Below are positions 1-13,300 of a stretch of 64,000 nt of DNA, piece after piece (within the stretch, counting starts at the first letter, position 1; the number at the start of each line of letters is the position of its first letter). The stretch spans positions 26,850,501 to 26,914,500 of the forward strand of contig CM029118.1 in NCBI GenBank assembly GCA_016859345.1, in the 5' to 3' direction. The translations under genes were made by a program, and so were the position numbers. The stretch comes from Istiophorus platypterus. Its lineage: Eukaryota > Chordata > Actinopteri > Istiophoriformes > Istiophoridae. Under the pieces are notes generated by a model. It saw only the letters and a list, made by a program, of their open reading frames with translations. It did not search any database and was not told the origin of the DNA.

Positions 1-2129
1 AATTAATTCACTTGCTATTATGTTAGGTGTTTGGGCTACTATTATCTTATTCATCCATACAGTTGGTATGAATGAACACTGGGAAAACATATAGAGAATG
101 TTGGTCAGAGTATTATTGTAAGTGGGTTTTTTTAACCTCATCTGCCCTGGTCACACCACAAGGAGAAAATTGCTTTTATATCCTGATCTAATATGAGAAG
201 ATCGATCTCCTCTATACCATAAAATGGGCTTTTTGACAATGTTCCCTAGTTAAATGAAGATGATGAATGAGATTAATTTAATACAGTGATCTTAAAAGGT
301 GGTATGTGATGTGCATTCAGTATCTCTCTCTTTCTCGTTGCTTGTAAACATGTACAGCTGCAGACTTTATGTTAATCCAATGGCAATCAATTTTCAACTT
401 TTGCTGTGTTGAAAGTTATACGGAAATGATACAAGGTCCGATCTAGTACAACTACTGTTGTGAATTTTATTTCAACACGTCCAAGGTGCTTACTCAGACC
501 TGAGACCGACATGTTAATTTGCCGTCAGATTATGTAAAGTAGCACATGTCTAAAAGAGACTTTCGTCAAACTTCACCCTCTGCCAATTACTTCCAACCCA
601 GACACCATGTACAGATGCGTTGTCCATGGCAACTGTGCTCTTCATTGCTTCCTATGAAGCTACACTGAAAGAATACAAAGATCAATTTCGCAGCTATACT
701 AGATGGAAAATTTAATAGAACTGTGTGTGTATGTGCGTTTTGGTAGAATAGCTGTGGTGACCACTAGGCCACACAGCTGCAATCTGACCTCGAAAGAAAG
801 GCTCAGCAGCAGCTCCACTATCCCAGCAATTTCGCACCCTCAATTTCATGCTTCTTTTCAGTACTTTTCAAAAGATGTTTCTTGAAAATACTGAGTCACT
901 ACAAGGAAGTAAGTCTTATGACATGACCCTTATGAAGAATTCTGCACCTGTGCCTTTCTTTTAACCTGTGATAACAGAAATAAGGAAACAAGAAACTCCA
1001 GTGGAACAGAAAATCAACCATGATGCTCTCTGGTTGTTTCTGTGCTCCAAGACACAGCAGCCCCAGAACCACTCCTGAATCTGATGCGAACCAATTTATA
1101 ATTAAGTACTACTAAAATGAGTTTTAGTTGTACAATTCTCTAACAGTTCTCAGTATTCTTAATCCATTCCATCTAATACAACCAATTATAGTGCAATACT
1201 AAAGTCCTTCAATTCCGCCCATTCAAAATCCTGGAAATCCTCCTGAATGTAACAAATGCATTTTAAATTCTTAATGTACTGCTAAAAGAATCATATAATT
1301 AGATTCTCAGCCACCTGAAAAAGCACTAGTAAAACTTCAGGTATATCTATGAAGATCACTCTGTGTTTATAGCAGATCTTTCAATGTTTTGTGGCTGGTA
1401 TTGGAAGGACAGGACTGCTTAGAGGGAAAAAAGTGATCTGAAGGCTCAATCCCCTCCTGAGCTTCTGGAAGTGTCAGGCATTGCTACTTCCCTGGAGGCT
1501 ATGCAGAACTCAGCAGGCAAGCGGCAATAACAGCCTACCAGCATCTCTGATAATGTTGCACGGGCAGAATACAAAGCAGTGGATCAGAGATAAAGGAGAG
1601 TGAGGCAGTGATAGAGTTACCTCATTTTGACCGGGGAAACCTGGTTTCTCAAAACCACAAGTCAGATATGAGCTCACCTAAAAACTACTATGTTCCACAA
1701 TTTTGCTGTGCCTGGTAAACTAGTCTTTGCTAAATGTAACTATTTGGAGGTCAGTCTGGGCAACACCCACATGCATCTTGGTGACCTATATGGTTGGATG
1801 GTAGGATGCATGTTTAGTAACAAAGCAGATTCTCGTGTGGCAGAGCCAATAGGTAGGTATTGTGTGTGTGATTGTCATTAAGGTGTCCTCAGGGCAGAGC
1901 AGGACAGGATCTTCTAAGAATCTGATTAGCTAGCTTTCATTTGATAGCAGCCGGCAGCCGGCTCAGAGACTGAGCTAAAAACAGCCTTACTAACAGGGGA
2001 ATAAAGGGTAAGTGGTAGGTTGTTTCAGAAGCAACAAAGAAGCAACAAAGTGCCTATATATATCTATAATATATATATATAATATCTATAATATATATAT
2101 ATAATATCTATAATATATATATATAATAT

Positions 2130-2180
<51 letters not shown>

Positions 2181-2216
2181 ATATTATAGATATATATCTA
2201 TATACACACACACACA

Positions 2217-2259
<43 letters not shown>

Positions 2260-3621
2260 TAAGTATATTATGTTTCAGACACTACTTATGCAAATCCTGT
2301 TAAAAATCAGATGAGATTCTTTCACCCCCAACAACAGAGCATCTGTGAATGAGAATACACGATGATAATTGAAGGATCGGTAGAAATGGCTGGTCCGTGG
2401 GGCTTAACTGATTTAGTGTGGAGGGAGAATTTTAGAATGGAGCTGTGTTATCTGCTGTGTCCTCTGGTTTACAGGGATGTCAGTATCTATCTCTTTAGTC
2501 TAGGATGAGAGTTAAAATTTTACTCTACAAATATAAAAATTGTGCAAAACACAGAGATATACCATAGCAAAAGACTCAATGTCTTGCTCTCTGAAATTGA
2601 TATGTTGTAATGTTTTGATGTGTGGTGGATTTTACTGTTATGGGTTGGACTGTGTTGTGTAAAGTCAAACTGCTACTATTTTTGAGGGCTGACACAGATA
2701 ATGACGTTTGTGATTGTTAAAAAATCTGTCAATATTTGTCTAGTGAACTAAAGACAGCATAAACAAATTCTTCTGATAAGGGTCCCTTAAAGATGAAGTG
2801 TGGGACTTTTACATATATATAATGTCTGTTAGATTCAAGGCTTGCCCGACAAGATCAAACAATGCTGATTAAACCTACCAGCGCCTGGTAAATCTCTCTG
2901 TATTTCCCAGTAATTTCAGAGTTTTAAAACTGGTGTCTGTGGCAACATTCCTGCACTACACACCAGCATGATGTTGATGTTTTCAATATCAACCAGCAAG
3001 TTAGCAAGAGCTGAAGAGGGGATCCACTCTAGCATTGGAGATAGAGGAAGCTACAGCAACTAGGAATATGGCAGAGCCTGAAGGAACTGAGGACAGACCT
3101 GGATGTTGCCTTACTCTTCTTGGACAGGTTGGTGTTTGTAAAATATTTCGAGCAGGCTATATAGTTACTCTACCAAAATAAAGAATTCATTATTGGAACT
3201 GTGGAAATGTCCCTGTTTTCAACAGCCTTTGCGCTATTACTAACTGTGAGAAGGGGGAGACAAAAATTCCACACTGTGGGCTTAAAGTTTCTTTAATACA
3301 TTTTTTGGCCACCTGGATTTAGCACAATACACTATAAACGCACACCCTGTCTCCAAGGAATTATGTTTCTATACAACTAAGCTAAACTGTGGCTAACATG
3401 TTAGTAAAGAGCATGCTTAGACATCCAGTACACACAGATAGGCATTCATTTAGAGCCGTGTTTCTGGTATAGCTATGATAAGGTAAAAGCAGATGCCAAG
3501 CAAATGTTGGTCTAGCTTTAGTGTTGCTTGCTCATGCGGTCTTGCAGAAATTGGAATTATTCTTTTTGAGGCAGATGACATAAGAAAAAAAGACAGATGA
3601 TTTTAAAAAGCTTGAAAGTGT
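1..3621. other. Non-coding left flank
   Basis: Apart from the compound microsatellite at 2054-2259 I see no exon, RNA gene or recognisable element. A CEP89 C-terminal exon (human-like sequence after the coiled coil) was looked for on the minus strand and not found. Confidence 0.6.
2054..2259. repeat. Compound (AT)n / 22-bp minisatellite / (AC)n tract
   Basis: A 22-base unit (TCTATAATATATATATATAA plus TA) repeats at positions with C at 2064, 2086, 2108 and 2130, then long (AT)n, a palindrome around TATAGATATATATCTATA, and an (AC)n run to 2256. Confidence 0.95.
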
Positions 3622-3627
3622 TTTATT
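3622..3627 (-). promoter_or_regulatory. Possible CEP89 polyadenylation signal
   Basis: AATAAA on the minus strand, about 280 bases after the possible TAG stop, followed by a T-rich stretch. It would close a terminal exon if the last CEP89 exon found is truly terminal. Chance occurrence is quite possible in this AT-rich DNA. Confidence 0.35.
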
Positions 3628-3699
3628 AGTGTAGACATCTCTTTCTGTTTCTAGTCAGTAATTGTTTTGATGTTGATGCGACCTGCTTTGCCTCCATGA

Positions 3700-3905
3700 A
3701 CACCTTACTGCTGCCTCTTGCCAACCCTTGCCTCCCTCCTTTTTTGAGCACCACACACCATTGCCTTTGCTCTCTCTTCCTCCTCCTTTCATTCACACAT
3801 TCTCTCCCTATCCTCCTGCCTTTCTCTGCCTGCCTCCTACCATTTCTCCTCCACTCTCTCCTCCCTCTCTCTCTCTCTCTCTCTCTCTCCTCCTCACTCC
3901 CCTCC
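3700..3905. repeat. Pyrimidine-rich tract with (CT)n core
   Basis: Almost all C and T on the plus strand, with an uninterrupted (CT)n run at 3865-3889. On the transcribed minus strand it is a purine-rich tract directly after the last CEP89 exon found. Confidence 0.9.
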
Positions 3906-4057
3906 TACCGTTTGGACTGCAGTAGTCTCTCCTCAGCCTCCTGTCTTTCTCTTAGCAGTCTCTGCAGGTGAAGGATCTCCCTCTGGTAAGAAGCTGTCCT
4001 CCCCTCTGCTGCCTCCTCCAACACTGCCAGTCTCGTTGACGCCTGCCTCCGGTACAC
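3905..4057 (-). CDS. cep89: CEP89 coding exon 17, last found
   Basis: Acceptor TGCAG at 4059-4058. Encodes VYRRQASTRLAVLEEAAEGR and YQREILHLQRLLRERQEAEE, aligned with human GYKKQAALKL...AQYRQEMRHLHQVLKDKQE. The 3' border is uncertain. Either the exon stops at 3909 with the donor CG|GTAGGA and a further exon lies outside the window, or translation runs on through CGG to the TAG at 3907-3905. An AATAAA on the minus strand at 3627-3622 suits the second reading; the missing human C-terminus suits the first. Confidence 0.85.
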   Translation of the reverse strand: MYRRQASTRLAVLEEAAEGRTASYQREILHLQRLLRERQEAEERLLQSKR

Positions 4058-4271
4058 CTGCACATAACAAATACACACAGACACACACAGCAATGAGATG
4101 TGGAATGTTGCTATGAAAGAGGTGGATCTACATGAAGGACAGTGCAGCAGAGACAACTGGAGTGGAGGAGGGGGAGTCACACACATTGGGACAAGGTGAG
4201 GAACAACACAAACTAACCGGCAGATCTTGCATTTGCATTTGCCATTTGTTTAGAGGGATTGTACTTGTGAT

Positions 4272-4331
<60 letters not shown>

Positions 4332-7300
4332 TGTGTCCAGCAAATAACAGTTCTGTTTTAGACTCCTATTTAAGTTGTTGTATCCACAGATACATAGCTG
4401 TTGAGCTACTTACAGTTCATAACTACTGCTCTTAGAGCAGAACATACAGACTCATACAAGTGGAATACATGTTTACTGTTATGTGGACTAGTTTACCTCA
4501 GCTAATGCAGTATAACATTCATGCCAATAAATGAAAAGGAGGGCGAGTAAAGTTAAGAAGCAATCAATGAAAGAAAACCTTGTACAGAAGGCAAGAGAGG
4601 CAGAGGAAAAAAAGGATTTAAAAAGAAACAGAGAGGGTAGATACTGTGTCTCGCGCTGTGCAGTTAAGAGAAGACTTAGAGATGAGAAAAACAAGGTCTG
4701 AATAAGGACAGACAGTGTTTGTGCTTGCCTTATGTCAGCTAATTTACTCTGTCTGCTTGGTAAAGGGTAAAACAAATGTGCTGTTTTGACTCTTTTATCA
4801 TAAGTAATCATGGATTATCACTGGCTTGTTTGTAATTATTAGAGATTTTGTACTGGAGCAGTTAAGCAAAGTGTTTAATACTGGTGATGAATTTGATACT
4901 GATTAATGTATAAAGCTGTACTTCTGAAGCTACCCTGCCCGGTTCTTTAGAAATCTAGCAAGCATGATACCAGATCAGAGGACTAGGGAGTTGTAACTAT
5001 CCAAACATGAACAATTCATACAAGGCATATTTTACCCCCAACTATTACAACTGCTGTATACAGAAAGCAACAGGAAGCATCCACAACACACCTAAAATGA
5101 AGGCTCTCTTTTTTTAAAAAAAGCACTGACAGGTATCAACAGGATTCATGTTTTCCCAGAAACAAAAAACATGCAAAATGTATCATTGTAATAACTTAGT
5201 ACTGTATGGATGAGCAGAATGCAGGATGACATACAATGGGTCATCAGGTAGCAGAGGTCAACATTTTCTTATGAAATAAAGGTGTGTGAAATCTTTTGAC
5301 ACCTAAAAAATCTTACTACTGTTAGTTCTATGTGTGAACGATCTGTTAGATGAGCGCTGGAATCACATGGTGAATGTTAAAAAAATGAAAAAAAAAAATG
5401 AAGGAAAGGAGCAAAAAGATAGATCTTAATAAGTAATTTATGAATAATCTATGTAATAAATGAGAACAATCCCTAAATGTACGCGTTTGTGTGTGTTTTT
5501 ATGTACTGCTCCTGTGTGAGTTCATACGATAATGTACTCTACTCTACTAAACTATACTACAGTCTATACTAAAGTCAGAGCTTAAATTTGTAACAAAAAA
5601 ACGAGGGAAAAAAATTAAAGACAATCAAAAAAGAAAACAATAACTTACTATGTCAGGATTTTTTGTATTAGTATCTACAGTCTGAGTGAATTAATGCAGA
5701 ACCAAACTAGGACATAGCCTGTTTTTTTTTTGTTGTCTTTCTTAAGATTAGTTCTATGATGCCGTTCTTGCATGATGGTACTTGTTGTCTGGTGATACTG
5801 TTCTTGGGGTTTCCACACGACACACTATGATTGCATTCAGATTTGGCATATACTATATATGCCAATATATTGACACTGTTGTTTATAACTTTTTTGTCAC
5901 CTTAAGCTTTGAGCCTCTTTCTTTTAGCAATCAAGCACTGTTAGTTTCAAGCAATAAATATATTTAGTGCATTATTAGACTAACAAATGTAAACATTTCA
6001 TGGATTATGTTTTTCATTCAAAAAACATTTGCGTATCCGTTAGGCTTACTAATGGCCCACTGTGCTAGACAGATATCCACAGATATGTGTATACAAGAGG
6101 CCACAAATTACAAGCAGTGTATAAGAGACAAAGACAATGTAAGAATGACTCAAATGCAACAGGGTACACAGCTCATTAACACACTGAGCAGGAGCAAGAA
6201 AAAGTCAATTCATCACTGAAAAATAATCATAATTATTTAAATAATTAGTTAAAATTAAGTAAATTAGTATGAGTATATGCATGCAGCATGCCTATGTCAA
6301 AGTTTCATTCAGGCGTGGCCTTCTAAAGAGCTGCACAGGCAGTAGAGGCTTACCCACTTAATCCTGCAGATGTGACCCCTTCTCTGCAAAGGAACATCTA
6401 GGTTGTTATTATGTAGCAGCATATGCCATCAGGGACCATCCCTCTATAGTATTACATACTTAGAAGCCCCTTGAGGCAAATTTGTTATATTGAGCTATAT
6501 AGATAAATTTTTACCTATGAGGCTGTCAGCAATGACAGGTTATTTACCCTTACCATTCTTCATGGCCAAAGATTGATAGTTTCAAGAATCGTCATCATCT
6601 TTGACTGCAAGACTCTTTCTTACAATACTTACAATATATATTCAGTTCAGCCCTATCAGTGGTTTGTGTGTTTAATTGTGTCCAGAGTCCTTTTAGAAAA
6701 TCTCCCACAACAAACTATAACCTGGGAAGCTTGGACTGAATCTCCAAAAACCCCCAGGGAGGCAGCGGGGCACCAGCATCAGCCCTGTTATAGTCGTGAC
6801 ATTTAGCCCTCACAACAAGCTTAGGCTGAGCAATACCAAACAATACATGTTCACTTGTAGCTGTAGCCCAGAGGCTGGCTGACCTTCTCTACTCAGTAAC
6901 AACAGAAATACTACAAATTCAAAGAAGACAAGAATTTTTTTATACTACATCCCAGTGAGACACTGTAGCTGTTTTTAAGATGTTTTTCATTATTTTTTCA
7001 TAGTACTTGCCTCTCCAAGGTTTTCACTGAGCACAATTCTCCTTCTGTATTCACACCTGAAAAGTTTTTAGTAGAAACACTGTCTTCAACTTCTGGATAC
7101 AAGCTTTTCAGCACGGACTGAGATTTGCTTTTGGTCTCAGCCATGTTTCTGTTAATTCCAAGATAAGCTCAAACTATTTTGTACTATTGAAGATATGGAT
7201 TGGACTTCCTGTTATAGAGGACGGTTTTGAAACCTTAAGGGTCATAATTGTTCTGTATTTTGCATGTGAGCCTTAGTTTTCCATGTACTGTCCTTTATTG

Positions 7301-10300
7301 TACACATAAGAATTCACCTTTCAAATGTGTTGGAAGTACATATCAGTCAGCCAACTCAGGTTAAATGGATTTCTGTGTTATGTTTTGACATCCAAAGCCC
7401 CTTTAATAAAAACTATCCCCTGGGGCAACCTAAATCTTACGGGTGGGTGCTGTGGTTACATGCTGTATATGTGGCAGTGATTAACAGTACTCTTGAGTTG
7501 TCTCCTTCAACTTGCTCACAGGCTTCAGGTTATTAATTGACCAGTCACCTGATTCCTTTGTTTGTCCATATGAAAAGCTGCATGAAGTTGATCCTTTGTG
7601 TCCTGCCAGCTCCTCAAATCCTTATCTTGGCACAGATATACTATATGTCCTGCCCTATGCTGAATTATGATATGTGCTGCAGGTAACAACTGCTACACTC
7701 AGAAAACAGAGTAAATATTGAGCTTCTTTTAAAACTACTGTCTTATTATCCTCCATACTCCCCTTATTCTATTTAACAACTTGAAACCTCACCAAAAAGA
7801 TCATGCTATTTTATCTATTTCAGTCTTTCAAAAATCAAAAATGTTTGAATTCCCTACAGCAATAACTCCATTCTATCAGCTATAAAGCTTTGTGTGTGTA
7901 AACAGATAAGCCTTTTCTGCTGATATAATCATACTGCATTTAATAGGTAGAGTGCAAGAGTGTGGTTGCAATTCTAAGCTCACAGGGCCAAAAAACCCAC
8001 CACTGTAACTGTACTTGTTAGCTTCCAGTAGCTAACCATAGAACCATAGAAAACTAACAATACTGGGCAATTCCCAGTGGTGGACAGCAGAATCCTGTGG
8101 ATCCACCCTGACAAGCAGGGTGGGGTTGAAAAACAACATTTACTGTAGGTTAGCCAACTTTATGAAACTTCTCCCCACTAGCCAGTGGTGTGCAGCATAA
8201 AACTCAATGTCAAGGAGGATCTGATTTGCCACCTCCCACAAGACCGTACTGTAATGTCCCTCCAGTTAAAAAATCTGTGACTTTTGCAAGATTTTAATTA
8301 CATTTTTTGTCTGCCCTGTTTGAATAAACTCCAGAGAAAGAGGGTGCAAGACTAGGACTAGGATACAAATAGCTGGGATGGGCCAGACTCTGTGGAAGGG
8401 GGTTTTTCCTGTGAACTAATGGTTAACCAGTGTTTGTCTGGACCCATTACTAATGCATTGTTGGCATTTAGTAGGACTGATGTTGTGAGGCAGATGGAGC
8501 TGCAAAGAGCCTGACGGTTCGGTTCTGTGTTGACCCTCTTGACTCTCGTTATTACTTTATTTGTCACGTTACTTACAGACAGCAGTTGGCTCTACTTGCG
8601 TGTTCTACATTTGGATTAAGACACATGACTATAATATGGATACTGTGGTTGGGGTTGCTGTGGTATTAAGATGAACAGCTGTCCACTCAATCAACAGCAG
8701 AAATTAGACATGGGTTTGCATTTCAAGGGACCAGCATGCACACTCACTTTGCCACATATTATGGTAGTAGGGCCACCATAACATTTTCACTAGAAAACAT
8801 TAAGGCAGCATCAATAACCACTCTGAAAGGACTTTAAAGAGCACTTCACTGGTATGTTGTAAACTGGTGCTCCCAAAGTAAACCAACATGAACTTATAGA
8901 TTTAAACACAGAGCCTGCTTGCTCTAAAGCAACTTGGACTTGGGATCTACTGCAGCTTGTTCCAACAAACCATACTGTCAACAGTGGTTGGATCAGCTTG
9001 AGGGTTCCTGTGTTGACAAATTCTCAGATGACTTGTTATGATGGCTTTTTGCCTCTACAACAGCGTCACATGGGGCTACAGCCATGGATTCCATCGCTGC
9101 GATCGAAGGAATGACTTGTGCTTCCTCTAAAAAGTCTTTCTACAGGGGCTATGGAGATTCCCAATGGTTAGAAGAATTAACCACTTTTATTTACCATGCC
9201 TGCAAAAACTATGAACAACTCAGATTACATGCTTAAATACTCCAGTTAAACCATGCAGCTTCAACCCTTTTGTTTTTGTTTGGGTTCTGTTTCATTTGCT
9301 TGCTGCTCTAGCTTTTTCATACTCTTCTTTGCATTGCCTACATTAAATAGCAAGGGGCTTCCAGAACTTAGCCACATCCCCAGACTTAGAGCAATTGCTG
9401 TTTATGTAAAACACTGACAAATATGGTCCTGACAGAATATTGTTTGTGTCAAATGCATCATTTTAGATGCATAGATTCGTCTTTGCCACAGCTAAAGAAG
9501 AAAATTACCTGATTATCAGTCAGAATGACAGCAGATAAAAAGTTATATGGATACCACAACTGATTATACAGCAGTATGTTTAGATATTTGTGCCAATCCA
9601 TCTGATGAAGAACAGGTACCCAGTGTTCTTTGAGACAAAGCTTAGCACTAGTTATCTATAACCCTATTTAATAAAAAAAAAAAAGGCAGTAGACTGTGTT
9701 TGAAAAGTTTTACTGGCAAAAATGCACTGGGGTCATTCAGAGATGTTTGCATGGCTTTTTTAAAAAAATACTTTTACAACGGAGAATTTTTTTTTCCCTT
9801 CTCTGTTTCAAACCTGTCTGCTGACAAGAGTGTCCAATCAGTATGCTTGAGGCACAGGTCTGCATTATACATTTCCAAAATTTGGTAGGAGTGCACGTCA
9901 GCTTCTCTGTGACCTATGGTTATCTTAACACCCTTCTCTACCATCTCAATGTAAAATTCAGAAGAGATTTTTAAATGTATATATTCATAAGTATAATTCC
10001 AGTTTAAAATGCTAACCTGTCAAATTTCCAAATCTATTTATAGAATTTTGAAATTTATTTATAGAATTTTGAATCAATGTTAAAAATCCCAGTTTGGTCG
10101 AGTGAGAGAGTTGTTTATCTGGACATAATTTCAAACATCTGAAATAGGAGGGGCGTAAATATACATGAATTGAAATAAACAGATAAAATACACTGAAATA
10201 TGAGAACTGATTTAAGAGCAGAACTAAAGGAATACTCGAAAATAAATCCCCTAGAAATCTGAAGTTTCACAAAAATATTACTGACAAAGGGCAAAGTTCT

Positions 10301-13300
10301 TATGCCATACAGTTGAAGCTTATACTGTGTATTTTAACAAGCCAACTGTTTTTATAAAATAAGTTTACCAAAAGACTGCTCTGATTTAACACAAAATTGT
10401 TGAAATTAAGGATTTAAGATCTGCCCACAACAGCAGCATTAAGGGAATCCTCTGGATCAGTGACATAATTAAGATAAGAATCACCAAGCAGATATCTCTG
10501 ACAGCAAAAGTCTCAGCTATTATCAACAATCAGGGTAGGGACAGGATAACAGAGAATATACAGGACTGGGAGTATGAGAATACCATCTTGTGTGCCATAA
10601 GATTTGATAAATCACAAGCCATGCACATAAATATAAATGTCTAGCCATCTAAGGCCCTGTTCATACCTGGCAGTAACATGCATGGTGGGTGATCTTGTCA
10701 CAACCGGACAGCTCTTAGTAGGTAAGGATGTACCAAAGACTCATTGAGGACACAAGGAGATCTGATCCCTCAGACCACATTTGGAGGTGCTTCAGGCCGC
10801 ATATGGCCACATTCTTTTAGCAGTGTGTATGTGAAATGCCCCCTACTCAATTGATGTCCTCTAAGCACGTGCACGTATTCATTCATAAACAAATACAGGT
10901 CATAAAATTGAGTAAGCCGGTTTTGTTCACAATGTCTGAAAATTTTGAAAAATTTAGAACATTTTGAGATGTAATACGAGCACATCAAACATGTTGGGTG
11001 ATTTGGTTTGCCTGCAACATGACTAGGTATGGACCCGTTGTGTATTGTTTTGATTTCTTCTTTTTATTTCCAGCAGACTAGACAGAGTAAGTGCACTGCT
11101 ATATCCAGCAGATTAAAAACACAAACACATTTTGTCTTTGCAAACGGAATTAATGTACATATTTATTTGCACAGAGCCTGGGGAAATGAGATCAAATCAT
11201 AAGCGGTCACTCAAAATGCATGTGGAGACGAATTCTAATGCTAAGTGTGAAAAGATCTACTTAGAGCTGACCAATTGTAATCAGATAACTCAAGATGCAT
11301 GTCAATCCCAGTTATGAAAAGGGCCAAAGTGTTTAGGAACAGTTGAGTTTATTAAGGGCTTTTTGTGAGCTATATGTTGTGGGACGCCTGTTGTAAGTCT
11401 GGCAGTCAAAGTGTTCCGGATGGTAAATCCTCTGCAGGTGTGCTGTTTGTATCCATTGGGACTACCACACATGCACTTGATATTTTTGAGTAGGGAAAAG
11501 ATTTTATTTCAAAATTAATATAACACTGTCAGTATAATTGTACAAAGTCATACTGTAAATTTCAGCAAATAAGGTTATTAAGCAGTTCTTTCCAGCTAAA
11601 AGCAAAAGTAAATCGTATTTTATAGAAGAGAACATACTGTCGATACACTATTTAGCCACATCATTAAAACCGATAAGTTGTTGTAGTGTTGTGGCTGATC
11701 AGTGTACCTACTATTTTACCCATATCATATACTACAGGATAAATGCAGGTAAACACATTCTTTGATCTAATTGATCTTGCCAGGATCTATGCAGAATATT
11801 GACTGTTTTATAATCCTGGCTATAAAGGTCTAGATATAACAGAGCAACTGGTGCTCAGAGTTGTACAGACCTCGGTAGCTGTGACAACACAGCTTAGACT
11901 TTGCTTTTACCTTGGTGATCAAAGTCTTTCCATTACAGGACAAAACTTGTTGAGCAAAGCACTTTTTTCTTTTAAAAATGCCGACTTACTGGTAGTGGTG
12001 TGTAAAATAATTTAATGTGATATGTTATTGGTTGTTGCAATGTGGAAATTTTCTTTTGGTTCAGACTCCTGTGAGAGCTCAGGGTCAGCCACAAAAGTAT
12101 GAATGGAGCTGTTAGGGTTTGAGGATGACTTGTTAGTTAGTACACACTGTCCCAACTAAGTCATCCAAATTAATTAACTAAAACCATTATTTGAACCGAT
12201 TGCTAGAAAGATAAATTTTGCATCTGATGCCATTATTGGCACGACGAAAGGATTTGTCAGTGCGCAAAACCATCACAAACCACAGGTGACTGATAAATCC
12301 ATGTTATGATGTGACAACACCATGGTGTAGGTTTGGTTGGGTTATGGCACAAAAATTTCATCAGGTTTAGGGAAAGATCATGGTTTTGGTTAAAATAAGT
12401 TGGGGCAAATTGACTGCTTTTCTAGGCTTAATAATAATCATGGGTCCTTTACACCCATCATATTACTACAGTCGCTAGACAACACAACACACAATGCACA
12501 ACAGGGGTAGACTAGCACACAGTGACCCTGGTCCAGCAGATGCTAAAATGGGTTGTATATGCCAGTGACAAGACTGATGAATCCGAAGGTAGTTGCATTT
12601 GAACGCTCACCTAAAGGCGACAAACTCTTTTTGCCTGCACAAAGACTATCATAAGTAATTGTATAATAAGCTGATATTTTCCTAGATTTGAATTATTCTT
12701 TTCCTGTTCATTCATTGTGCACCACAGATAATGTGGTAAGGGACATGAAAGCTATATCCTTCAGTATCTAGGATCTGTTGTATCTATATTTCATAGATGT
12801 TTTTATACTATCTTAAACTATACTATCTTATACTATTTGGCACACCCAACTACTATGAGTGCTTTGATTGACTGTAGACAGTGCATAAAGTCCCAGGATG
12901 TTTAGGAGGTCAAGCAGCAGGTAATTCATGGTATTTTGATTTAGTTATATGCTGTGGTGACATATAGGGCTTGGTGAGATATCTACTCTAAAAGGTGTAT
13001 GAATATATTTTTAATGTGACAATGCTGTTTTTTTTAGTTGTTTTTTTTTTATTGATGTAGGTTAATGTTTTGTTACAAAACATGTTTTTTTCCATGAAGC
13101 AGTACCAGTTTTTGCATCTTTCCTCTCTCACTCTCTATACACAACCCTGACCCAGCTCTCCCTCTGCTTCTGCATGCAAACCTGACCCCACTTGTTCACA
13201 AGTTCCCCTGCAACATGGATGGAGACACAGTGCCGGGTCCACACTGCTGAAGATAACTGTAATTGTACTCTATTTTAAGTCAATCTGTTTCTGTTACTGA

